Assembly (NCBI GenBank): GCA_001466705.2
Contig: LATX02000196.1
Location: forward strand, 434,001-498,000
DNA: 64,000 nt
Direction of reading: 5' to 3'
Origin: Moniliophthora roreri
Taxonomy: Eukaryota > Basidiomycota > Agaricomycetes > Agaricales > Marasmiaceae
Made by a program: the position numbers and the translations under genes. Positions within the stretch are counted from its first letter, which is position 1; each line of letters begins with the position of its first letter. Of the stretch, positions 9,246 through 20,084 are shown piece after piece. A model generated the notes under the pieces. It saw only the letters and a list, made by a program, of their open reading frames with translations. It was not told the origin of the DNA and made no database searches.

Positions 9246-10290
9246 TGTTCTGACCTTGGAAAATTTGGCATCTAGGCCACTGCTGATGTGCAGATACTAG
9301 AAAAGGGAAATGCTGTCAAAAGACGGGACAGATACAGCCATCTGCTCATAGATACCCGACTTAGAAAAGAGAAAATGCAAATTATAGAGTCTAGAACACC
9401 TGGGGGCATAGATACCCGCGCAGATATGGTCGGATACCCTAGTGGCCAGACTCCGTGACATCCAAATAATCCCTCTTTTAGTATCTCAGTCACTCATTTG
9501 TCATTTCCTGAATTATCAGACATTATTTATAATTTTCTGTAGATATATTCCTGGACCATATATAAGGACAGTTAGATATTTGTACATACTCAAGTAACTC
9601 TGCCCCCTCTGATTGTGAATACATGACGAGTTTGTTTGGTGTATAAATTTGTATGCCATTCCAGTTTTGCTTCCTCACTACAGGCCCTGGAGATTGGTCC
9701 TAAGTAACTCCAGAGAGATAGAAATCTGATAACGAACTTGCATCATAAGAGATAAGAGTAACATCTTGAGTGCGTTATAGCACTTTTCTAAGAGAAACTT
9801 TACACCAAGAAGGAGCCTTGGGCACTTGGAGTGTGGCCTGTGTGTGTATCAGGTTGTGACACACTTAGAGTCTTAGCAAGGGGTGTGCCTGCACTGAACT
9901 CTTTGTAGAAATTGGTCTAGGACCTTTTCCAGTACACTGTGTGCTGTAGTTATCTTGAAGAAGTCTTGAACTCCATAGGGTCAGACTATATCAGCTATTG
10001 AGCCTTTGTATAGGACTGTAGCTCTTGTGTTTGTGCTTTGTGCACCATGTTCTTTGTGTTTTGTGTGTGTGTTTGTAATATAAAACATTTTAAAACCATA
10101 TATACTCCTCTGGAGGTGAACACTTTGAAGTAGAACACTTCAATAAGAGAGAATCAACCTAGCTAAGAGTTTTGTTGGCATTCTAAGTGCGGTAACTCTG
10201 ATCACGTCGATCCACACTTGCACAACAAACTGAGTTAGACTTTTGGAGGTTATCTTTTTGGGTAGTTTTCCACTAGTCTTATCTTAGACA
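9246..10290 (+). repeat. Family X LTR, left full-length copy
   Basis: About 1045 bp, homologous to 14054-15106 over its whole length. It begins TGTTCTGACC and ends near TTAGACA. It contains a plus-oriented TATA motif (CATATATAAGG, about 9557-9567) and a second TATAAATT. Plus orientation is inferred from these and from the decayed gag following the right copy. The exact left end is uncertain by a few tens of bases. Confidence 0.7.
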
Positions 10291-10319
10291 AATTACCACC
10301 ACCACAAGGATCATCCTTA

Positions 10320-10320
10320 N
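10320..10320. other. Assembly gap (single N)
   Basis: The N is followed at once by a second partial copy of the last 240 bp of the family X LTR, as at the 8674 gap. Confidence 0.95.
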
Positions 10321-10564
10321 GTGTTCTTTGTGTTTTGTGTGTGTGTTTGTGATATAAAACATTTTAAAACCATATATACTCCTCTGGAGGTGAACACTTT
10401 GAAGTTGAACACTTCAATAAGAGAGAATCAACCTAGCTAAGAGTTTTGTTGGCATTCTAAGTGCGGTAACTCTGATCACGTCGATCCACACTTGCACAAC
10501 AAACTGAGTTAGACTTTTGGAGGTTATCTTTTTGGGTAGTTTTCCACTAGTCTTATCTCAGACA
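10321..10564 (+). repeat. Family X LTR, 3' partial copy
   Basis: This repeats about 10048-10290 nearly base for base, then passes directly into truncated gypsy RT at 10565. The sequence after the first copy (CCACCACCACAAGG) differs, so the two copies adjoin different DNA. They are not a simple sequencing stutter. Confidence 0.8.
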
Positions 10565-13397
10565 AATTATTGAGTCCCCCATTCCCAATGGCAGTCCTTC
10601 TTGGTTAGGTCATTCAAAGGACATGCAATCTTGGAGAAGTCCTTGATGAATCATTGGTAGAAGTTGGCAAAGCCCAGGAAACCTCAGAGCTTGTGAAGGT
10701 TCCTTGGGGTTGCCCATTCTCTTACCACATGAACTTTGACAGAGTCTATGCTGACCTGTCCTTCATGAATCACCATGCCTAAGTACTCCACCTGTTCCTG
10801 ATCAAACTTGCACTTTTCAGGACACAGGTAGAGATCATTCTCCTGCAGTCATCTGAGTACTTCATGCATTGTCTGATAGTGTTCCTCCAAGGTGGTGCTG
10901 TAGATGAGGATATTATTCAAGTATACTGCAACCTTCTCTTTAGCAATCAGATCCACAAAAATGGAGTTCATGAGTGCTTGAAAGGTGGCTGGAGAGTTGG
11001 TTAGCTCAAAGAACATAACCTGGGGTTCGAAGAGACCTCAGTTGGTGACAAAGGCAGCCTTCCATTCATCTCCTTCCTTAATCTGAACATTGTTGTAACT
11101 CCAATGAACATCCAGCTTGGTGAAGTATTTAGCACCTTTGAGTCGGCTGATAATGTCAGAAGCAAGGGGGAGCAGGTATCAGTTCTTGACTGTGAACTTG
11201 TTGAGCTTGCGATAATCCTGTACAAATTGCAGCTTGCCATTCTTCTTCTTCACAAAGAAGACCAGAGAAGCCATGGGCGACTTGAAAGGGACAATGTATC
11301 CTTTCCACAGGTTCTCCTCTAAGAATTGGTCCAGCTCCCCTTGCTCATTCACTGACATGGGGTACACCTTGGATCAGATCATCTCGGGCACGTCTGGTTT
11401 CAGGTCAATGGTATAGTCGTATGGCTTATGCTCTGGGAGACAATGGGACTCTTCCTCCGAGAAGACCTTTTGGTACTTGTGGAACTCTGCTGGCACAATC
11501 TCTTCCATACTTCCCTTCTCCTTCTTCGACTCTTCATATGCTAACTCAGCTGAGTATGTCACTCTAGCTGCCACCCACAACTCATCCATTGTATCCTCAA
11601 GGATCCCCTCCTTCCACCACTTCCTCCTCTGCTTACGATTCCCCATGATCCTTTGATACTGCTCCTCCACTTCAGCTTCATCCTCCTTCACTTCTTCCTC
11701 TTCCTCCACTTTGATGTTCATTAACCCAGCTCTCCAGTCTATGTCTGGGTTAACCTTCCTTAGCCATGGCAGACCCAGAATCACCTCCTCTGGACCCAGA
11801 TCTGTGACTAACAGCTCCACCACCTCCATATAGTTCCCAATAGTCAGCTCCAGTTGCACAAACTCTGAGATGCTTCCAGCACAATTTTTGGTTCTATCAA
11901 TGTTGTACAGAAGTATCTCTTTCTTGAGAAGATGCCTCCATACCTTGTGTTCCATCACCCAGCTTCAGCTTATGAATAAGCCAGTTGCTCCAGAGTCTAT
12001 CATTGCCACAACTTTCTTTTTTCGGTTTCTCCCCCTCAGACTTGCATGTACATGGAAATGGTTATCATGTTTATTGGCGACAGGAATAGATATTGTACAT
12101 GCAGAGACTGAATCATACATAGAAGGAGATGGCGAAGAAGAAAGTAAGTGATTGGGTGCCCCATTCGTGGCTGGTGGCAACACCCATTTTAAAAAGACTG
12201 CTTGAGGGCAGCGAACTGGGCTGACAGCTGGTTGAGTTAAGCCAGCATGTCATTGATGTTGGGGGGTAGAGGGTGTGGTGATGATGGTTCAGGTGGTGAC
12301 AGACCAGAGACTTCAACAGAGGTGCTTTCAGATGCTGCCACCCTTCTTGCTTTTGGTCTGCCAGCCCACTTGTCAAAGCACACTGCTTCACAATGACCAG
12401 CTCAACCACAGTGACCACAGATCTCACGTTTATGATTACCATTTGCCTTGGTGTGCTGAGTGGAACCACATCCATAACACTTCCCCACCATCATGCATGT
12501 CCAGTCCAACCTGGACTTGGTAGCATCAACCTCCATGGCATTGGGGTCACGAGCAGGTGGGGCAAAGGGAGTAATTGAGGCAGTGGGTGGATGAGGGGCA
12601 GGAGGTGGAATCGTAGGCATGGTCATAGCTGCCACTGGTCAGCAAGCTTTCTCAGCCTCTCATTGGTGAATACAGACATCCAGGTCATTGGCAACATTAA
12701 TGAGCTGGTTGAGAGAGTCAGTCTTGCAATCTGTGTGCACCAGCTCATCCTTGATACGAGATGCCAGGTGTTCATAGAAACAGTCACAGAGGTCAGCAGA
12801 GGAGTAACTGGTCCTCGACATGATCTCCTTGAACTTGGCAGCATACTCCACCACCGACTGCTTCTCTTGGAAGAGCACATGCAGCTGCTCCTTCGCATCT
12901 GCTGCCTCGTCTGTCGTCTCAAACCTCAACTTAAATCCTTTGACAAACTCATTCCAGCTATTGTCATAGGGGTGCCTTCCCTGAGCAACTTCCTCCATGG
13001 CCAGTGTAGCCCACACAGCTGCATCATCCTGCATGAAGGTCAGGGCTGAACGAATCCACAGACCATCATCTTGAGCCCAGATTCCATCCTCTCAAGCAAT
13101 ATTCAGCACTGCTCTCTGTGACTATGCGTAGAGAGAGAAGGCAGCAAGGAATCGGCAGGCATTGGCTCCCCTGAGTTTGCCTGTGAAGGCAGAGGGCTTC
13201 TGGAAGGGCTTCTGATCCGAGGAGCCTGAAGCTGATGCAGATGCCACACTGGTCTGGACCAATCAGCTGATGTTCTGTGACATCTGATTGAAGCTGGCAA
13301 CCATCTGTATCACTGCATTTGACAGATTGGTCTGGCTCATAACCAGGGCTTGGAGAAGTTGATCAGTAGAAGGTTGATTTGCAGGGGTGTTTGACAT
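10565..13397 (-). pseudogene. Second Ty3/gypsy element: gag, protease and RT, truncated
   Basis: On the minus strand gag starts at MSNTPANQ (13397). It continues through ACRFLAAFSLYA and FKLRFETTDEAADAKEQLHV to a Cys-His knuckle (CGHC...GHCEAVC) near 12370-12420. The protease motif MIDSGATGLFIS lies at about 11965-11990. RT follows with [25 protein letters not shown] and FTKLDV. The RT catalytic box reads YLNN instead of Y-x-DD, so polymerase function is lost. There are many TGA and TAG stops. It ends abruptly after WEWGTQ at the family X LTR. RNase H of a matching family resumes at the left edge of the window (1-695). Confidence 0.88.
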
Positions 13398-14053
13398 TTT
13401 GGGGAATTCTCGGGGGTCTTAGATTTGGTCTTTGGGGTTGTCAGTTGAAAAGGGTTTGAGAAGTTGGTTTGGGCATGGGTTAACGTTGCAGTAGCCCCAC
13501 TGACTCTCCTTGTTCCAGTGTACATCATGTTCTGATTCGGTGTCATAGCTGTGAGTGAACTCCTTGCACTCAATAGCCAGAATGAGACTTGCAAAGGCGG
13601 GGTTGACAGCTGTTGTCAACAGCACCTAAGTTGAGATCTTGACCTAATGTGATGCCACAATGACTCTCATGACAGTGGGTAGAACCCTCTGCACTCAAGC
13701 CAGGAAAGGGATAAGGAAAAGAGTGATCCGGCATAGACTCTAGGTTGATATGATGTTGAACTCAACAGACACGAAGTCAATGTCTAGCCCAAATGACCAA
13801 GAGGTCAAGATGGGGAACTAGGCTACAAAGGTCCAGTATAAATACAAAGAGTCTGTCTCGGCAAGAATAACTAATGGAAATGAAAGAATGATCTGGAAGG
13901 AAACCCAGATAGAATGGAATGTTCTATGGAAGGGTGGCTGTGGTAGTATAAATATGGTAAGTAATCAGATAAATAGATGAGAGATAAAAGATAAGATAGC
14001 TGGACTTAGAAGAAAATGAAAGGAAAAGCTATGCTCCATCACAAGTAACAGCA
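13398..14053. other. Leader or partial LTR of second gypsy element
   Basis: This is 656 bp without a gene between the gag start and the family X LTR. It should contain the leader and at least part of the minus-strand 5' LTR of the second gypsy element. I could not fix LTR boundaries because the other LTR lies outside the window. A TATAAATA motif occurs near 13839. Confidence 0.4.
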
Positions 14054-15106
14054 TGTTTCAATCTCAGAAACTTTGACATTCAGAGATCTGCAAGTGTGTG
14101 GATGCTGGAAAAAGGAATGCTGTAAGAATGCAGAACAGATAGACACATCTGATCCTAGATACCTGACATAGAAAAGAGAAAAATCCAATTTGTAGAGTCC
14201 AGAACACCTGGAAAGCAGATACCCATGTGGATATGGTCAGATACTCTAGTAGCCAGACTCTGTGACACTCAAATATTCCCTCTTTTAGTATCTCAGTCAC
14301 TCATTTATCATTTTCCTGAATTATTGGACATTATTTATATTTTCCTATAGAAGTATTCCTTAAACCATATATAAGGACAGCTAGATATTCATATGTACCC
14401 AAGGAACTCTGCCCCCTCAGATTGTGAATACATGAAGAGTTTGTTTGGTGTATAAATTTGTGTGCCATTCTAGTTTTTCTTCCTCACTTCAGGCCCTGGA
14501 GATTGGTCCTGAGTGACTCTAGAGAGATAGACATCTGATAATGAACCTGCATTGTAAGAGATAAGAGTAAAATCTTGAGTGTTCTTGAGTGTATTTGGCA
14601 CTTTTCTAAGAGATATTTTACACTAAGGAGTCTTGGACACTTAGAGTGTAGCCTGTGTTGAGTATCAGGTTTTGACACACTTAGGGTCTTAGCAAGGAGT
14701 GTGCCTGCATTGAGCTCTTTGTAGAAATTGGTCTAGAACCTTTTCCAGTACACTGTGTGCTGTAGTTGTCTTAAAGAAGTCTTGAGCTCCATAGAGTCAG
14801 ACTATATTGGCTATTGAGTCTTTGTATGGAACTGTAGCTCTTGTGTTTGTGCTTTGTGCACCATGTTCTTTGTGTTTTGTGTGTGTGTTTGTGAAATAAA
14901 CTCATTTTAAACCTATCTATACTCCTTTGGAGGTGAACACTTTAAAGTAGATTGCTTCAATAAGAGAAAATCAACCTAGCTAAGAGTTTTGTTGGCATTC
15001 TAAGTGCAGCAACTCTGATCACATTGATCCACACTTGCACAACAATCTAAGTTAGACTTTTAGAGGTTATCTTTTGGGTAGTTTTCCACTAGTCTTATCC
15101 TAGACA
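14054..15106 (+). repeat. Family X LTR, right copy with downstream gag
   Basis: About 1053 bp, aligning with 9246-10290 throughout. Examples are the shared blocks at 9448/14262 (TGTGACA-CAAAT-TTCCCTC) and the last 240 bp. It carries the TATA motif CATATATAAGG near 14366. It ends TAGACA and is followed by a candidate primer-binding site starting TGGAGCCC at 15114. A plus-strand gag remnant follows, so this is a 5' LTR. Confidence 0.75.
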
Positions 15107-15330
15107 AATTATCTGGAGCCCACCATGAGGGGTGGATCTAGAATACCAATTTAAGCTCTAAGCTATCGAGAAACAATCTTTTTAAGGAGTATTTGCTTAG
15201 AAAACACATTCAGATAATTTCAGCAACTTTGAACTAGAACTTGTCATAAAAAGGATAGAGTAATTGTCAATAAGACTCTGTCTTACTTGCTAGTTGTCTA
15301 TAATTAGCAAAAACAATTAGAGATTCAGAA

Positions 15331-16050
15331 TTGTCAACAGTGTCTGAACCTGAAACACAGATTCCTGGTGTATTTCCACCTACTCCAGTAGCAGAAAATT
15401 CATCAAGGTCAAAAAAGCAGAAAGGATCAAAGAAAAAGACTGCTAGATCGAATCCAACAGCTCCAGTCAGAGCAACAAGATCAGCAACTGCAACAGGAGC
15501 TGTTTCATTAACAGATCTGGTTGAATTTAATAGAAGTGGACTTGTTCATATTGATTCTCAAGCCAGTACTTCAACACCATCTCTGAGAAGAAGTACTACC
15601 CCATCCACACCAGGTAGAAATGCAATTATTGTTGCTACCTTAATTAAGGACCAAAACACTCAGTTATCCAGAGTAGAGGTCTTAGCTAAAGAGTTCACAC
15701 TACTTCAAATATTGGAAGATGAAGCAGAGACTGAACAACCCCTGAATAATGACGAAATGCCTCTAGCAGAAAACATGCAACATCTCTGATGGGATGACTT
15801 ACTGCAAGATCAGCTTGATAAGTTGGCAGAGGGAAATGTTTGAAAAATTCTGAATACTGTAAAGTCATTTGACAAAGATGAACCAGATACCTTACAAGCA
15901 TGGCTTGATGATCTTGAAATCCAATTTAAAATAGCTGGATTGACAGAAGGTGCCTTAAAGATCTATTCCATAATGCAGAATATGTTCTACAAATTGTGTA
16001 CAGAACTACAAGGTGAGTCTGTATGCTATCAAATTTTTCTTTCCTAACAG
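15331..16050 (+). pseudogene. Family X gag remnant
   Basis: The frame opens at TTG (no ATG) with STVSEPETQIPG. A Lys/Arg/Thr/Ser-rich N-terminal region (KKQKGSKKKTARSNPTAPVR) precedes a capsid-like stretch, TLQAWLDDLEIQFKIAGL. TGA codons interrupt at about 15787 and 15840 without a change of frame. Both could derive from CGA arginine codons. The frame is lost after about 16050 and no pol domain follows, so the element is truncated. Retrotransposon gag is the best reading, and the superfamily cannot be settled without pol. Confidence 0.6.
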
Positions 16051-17012
16051 CAATCTAGAAATGGAATAGGGATTTCTTTGAACTAGAGGATAACTTGTGC
16101 CAATGGCACTTATAAATAGACTGAGCTTTAAGCTGTTTATCATAAACCTTCAGTTCACTCCTCACAGTCTAATGGAAGTGAGTGCTTCTGGGGCAGCAGT
16201 GAAAGTAACGATCCTTCTGCATAGCCACTGGTTCTGGACCAGTTTTGTATATGGGTATGTTTCCCTTTCTGCTGGTTCACTTCCACATAGCTGCTTTCTA
16301 CCATCAGATTGGTGGATGTCACAGTCTAGACATCTATCATACTCAATCTCCTTCTGTCCCACATATAATCTTGTGAGTCATTATCAATTTCCTGCATACT
16401 CGTTGCCTATCAATCATCCTGTGTACCCCTGGAAAGGCTGTTATATCCACCTGAGAGTGTCTTCAAAGCTCAGTGTAGGAACAAGTTCCAACCATGTACT
16501 AGTTTTGATAGTAATAATGAGGCATTAAGTCTATTAACGCATTATTATGCAATGTGATCACAAAGTGAGCAATCTAGTGCACTTAGACTGTGGATCCTAC
16601 TAATATCTATTTCTTTATATTCAGAATTAGTGGTTTCTGGCCTATTTTATTGACCAAGGACCCTCACAGTGATGCTTCACTGTAATGTAGAGGGCTAGTA
16701 TAGTCTACTAACCTCCTCTAGATTGTGTTACATTGTCAATTATTAGACTTATTAGACTTGGCACTTAAAGCTTAGATGCCATATTAGAGCTCTTGGATTC
16801 TCAAGTCATGTAAATATCACATGTACTCTGGGCTCTTTCTCCAGTTTTGATGTGAAAAGTGCATGATTTCATGTCTAAGCCAAAATTAGGCACATCAGTG
16901 GCAAGCACTTGTAGGGCAACAGCCAATCAGATTTTTTTTAGAGCTATTACTTTTGCCATGTGATGGTTCATGATTTATTCTATTGTAGATGTACCTTGCC
17001 TAAAAACCTTGC
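16051..17012. other. Gene-free degenerate repeat DNA
   Basis: I see no recognisable coding, RNA or repeat unit here. A 143-codon ORF (16097-16528) is hydrophobic and compositionally random. The sequence is AT-rich and likely decayed transposon DNA. Confidence 0.5.
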
Positions 17013-19092
17013 CACTAGGTGCAAGGAAGCATAAGTTGAGGTAACTTATATAATGTCTATACTTTGGTTACAACTGGAGATTTTAAAATAACCCAAATTA
17101 GTTATTTAATAGATATGTTATATATTAAAAAGCATAATTCAAAGAGTATCTATTGAATATTTGCTATAAGTTATACTTTGCTTATGCTATAGTTGTACAA
17201 TATATGAAGCTGAGGAAAGTTAGAATATATCAAAATCAGAAAGAATACAGAGGCAAGAAGCCTTTAATCAAAAGAGCATAAGGTAAAGAGTTCTCAATCA
17301 AAGGATGCTAGATGAGGAATACCAAGGCAAAGGCAGAGAATTTTTAATTATAAAGAAGCATAAGATGGAAAATGCTTATTTGAAGAATGCTTAACCAGAG
17401 GTGAAGGGGTGAAGAATTCTGTATAGAAGGATACAAAGGTAAATGATTCTCAAGTAAAGGATGCTAAGGTAAAGGTAAAGGATCTTTAGTTAAAGGAGCA
17501 TAAATTGAAGAATCCTCAATGTAAGAATGTGAAGGTAAAGAATCTCTAGTTAAAAGATTATAGAGTGAAGAATCCTCAAGTGAAGGATGCTAAGGTAAAA
17601 GTAAAGAATCTAGCATGCCAAGGTAAAGATAAAGGTAAAGAGTCATCAATTGAAGTAGGCTAAGGTAAAGGTAAAAGTGGAGAACTCTCAATTTAAAGAT
17701 GTAAAAGTAAAGGATTCTCAATTGAAGAATGCTATAGTAAAGGTGAAGAGTGCTTAAAAAGTAGATAAAGAATAAAGAAGGATGCAAAAGGAAAAAAATC
17801 CTTAATAGAAGAATATGAAGGCATTAGCAGAGAATGTCTAATTGAAGGGGCATAAGGTAAAAAAAATGCTCATTTGAAGAATGTGAAGGTAAAGGTAAAG
17901 GTAAAGGTAAAGGTAAAAAGTTCTTAATTAAAGAAGTATAAAGAGAAAAATTCTTAATTAGCTAAGGCAGAAGAATTCTTAATCAGTTAAGGGAAAGATG
18001 AAAGTTCTTAACTAAAGAAGCATAAGATGAATACCCAGGCAAAGGTAAAGGTAAAGAATCCTGAATAGAAGAGTAACAAGGTAATAAAGAGACCTTACTC
18101 AAAGGAGTTTAAGATGAGAAATCTTTAATTGAGAAATACTAAGGCAGAGAATATAAATCTAAATGTTTATTTGAAGAATCAGTCAGTGTGAAAAGTTTTA
18201 CAATTCCTGTTCTCATTACTATAGGAAATTTAGTGTACTTCTAAAAACTCCCATCACCTTCAATTAAGGATTCTTATCTTCTTTTAACTAAAGATCCTTT
18301 ACTTTTACCTTAGTATCCTTTGCTTCAGAATCCTTTACCTTCACATCCTTACATTGAGGATTCTTCAATTTATGCTTCTTTAACTAAAGATCCTTTACCT
18401 TTACCTTAGCATCCTTCACTTGAGAATCATTTACCTTTGTATCCTTCTATTAAGAATTCTTCACCCTTCACCTCTGGTTTAGCATTCTTCAAATGAGCAT
18501 CTTCCATCTTATGCTTCTTTATAATTAAAAATTCTCTGCCTTTGCCTTTATATTCTTCTATTAAGGATTCTTTATGTTTACCTTTGCCTTAGTATTCCTC
18601 ATCCAGCATCCTCTGATTGAGAACCTTTACCTTATGCTTCTTTGATTAAAGGTTTCTTGCCTCTATATCCTTTCTGATTTTAATATATTCTAACTTTCCT
18701 CAGCTTCATATATTGTAACAACTATAGCATAAGTCAACTTCAACTTTTGCAATAGCTATGCTATATTGAGTATGTAATAACAATTACCACACAGCATGTA
18801 TTATCTATTTATACTTTAGTATCATATTGCATATATGCTGTATAACTTGAGATTTTGTATCTGATGCTTATGCTATATACTCTTTTTGCTTTGTAGCATA
18901 TCTATACTATAATCTATAGCATAAGCAAAGCATAATTTATAGCAGATATTCAATAGATACTCTTTAAATTATGCTTTTCAATATATAACATATCTATTAA
19001 ATGACTAATTTGGGTTATTTTAAAATCTCTAGTTGTAACTAAAGCATAGACATTATATAAGTTACCTCAACTTATGCTTCTCTCACCTAGTG
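17013..19092. repeat. 2.08-kb imperfect palindrome with purine-rich core
   Basis: The left arm (about 17013-17560) reappears inverted in the right arm (about 18240-19092). Examples: AAGCATAAGTTGAGG at 17026 versus its complement near 19067, and ATAACCCAAATTAG near 17090 versus its complement near 19005. Termini are CACTAGGTG and CACCTAGTG. The centre is built from variants of a short unit (AAGGTAAAGGTAAAG, GAATTCTTAATTAAAG) and is purine-rich on the plus strand. The right arm has an extra segment of about 200 bp near 18730-18920 flanked by a repeated CTTATGCTATAG-like motif. There is no ORF and no target duplication. A foldback-type element is the likeliest explanation. Confidence 0.85.
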
Positions 19093-20084
19093 CAATTTAT
19101 AACAAATATATTTGGGGTCCTGGTCATTAGAAATGTTTTTAACAGTATTCCTTAACATTATTGTGCTACTCATGTCTATTAATCTATCCATTGCCAACTT
19201 AACAGTAGTGTGAGCTTGACTGTGCTGGACCTCTGAAGGTCTAGTATGATGCAGTGGTTAATACTAGCCTTTGCAGAGAAGATATGCATTTCATACAAAG
19301 AGCAGGTTCAATTTGGTATTCTAAGGGACAAGATTGTTATCTGGCCACCTGTGCTACCCTTTGCTGGGGAAGCTCCTACTTGTTGTGAAGAACACCTCTA
19401 TACTATGCACAAAAGAGGTCCTCCCTTGCCACCATCCTCTCTAAGCAAACAAAATAAGGAGAATCAGCCTCCTTCCTGTAAAGTTGCTTGCATTACAATT
19501 GAAGATTCAGATATCTAGTTTATACTACTGTCCATAACATGAACATACTTGCATAATCTGCTTTTATACCAAATGATACATATGGTTGTCTTGTCATCTC
19601 TTTGTCTGCAGTGATGGAAGCGGCAATTGGGCGACGGCAGCCACGAATCAAAAAGGCCACGCGAGCTGGTTCGTATCCAAGATCCGCCGATCTGTGGCCT
19701 CTTGATCGGACCTTGAAAGTTCGGGACTGGTCGAGATTGAAAACATAAGGATTGCGTTGTTTATTTACATATATTGTGATCGGGACCAAAATCCATGTTT
19801 TCGTAGAGGCTAAACCTCAATTACTATGAAATAATTACAGTACATTCTAACTATGCTACATTCCTCTAGAATAATTACAAGCCATTGTAATTCATGGTAA
19901 CGCCCTGTAACCCGTTACAGCAGCCTGTTCAACTTTGGTGATGATTGCAAGGAAACCTATAGATACAATAATCTGTCCAGTAAAAGAGTGACTCAGCAGA
20001 GAAAACATTCAAAATAGCATAGACAAGAATAAAAACAAAACCAAAAATGAAGGCGTAGAGGCATGACGCGTTTATGCATGTTCA
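19093..20084. other. Repeat-to-gene transition zone
   Basis: AT-rich repeat DNA continues to about 19610. After that base composition and codon texture become those of the gene-rich part. It holds a tRNA-like stretch near 19225-19300 (see findings). A 90-codon ORF at 19246-19518 overlaps it and resembles no family I know. No gene is supported. Confidence 0.5.

Noticed and set aside
16097..16528. 143-codon ORF as a membrane protein
   Set aside because: Random hydrophobic composition in AT-rich repeat DNA, with no family motif.
17220..18230. Regularly spaced repeats considered as a CRISPR array
   Set aside because: Units are variable in length and sequence with no unique spacers, and the organism is a eukaryote. 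It is the core of the palindrome.
17013..19092. CACTA-superfamily transposon
   Set aside because: The ends begin CACTA, but the flanks show no 3-bp duplication (TGC versus CAA) and there is no transposase. Left as unclassified foldback.
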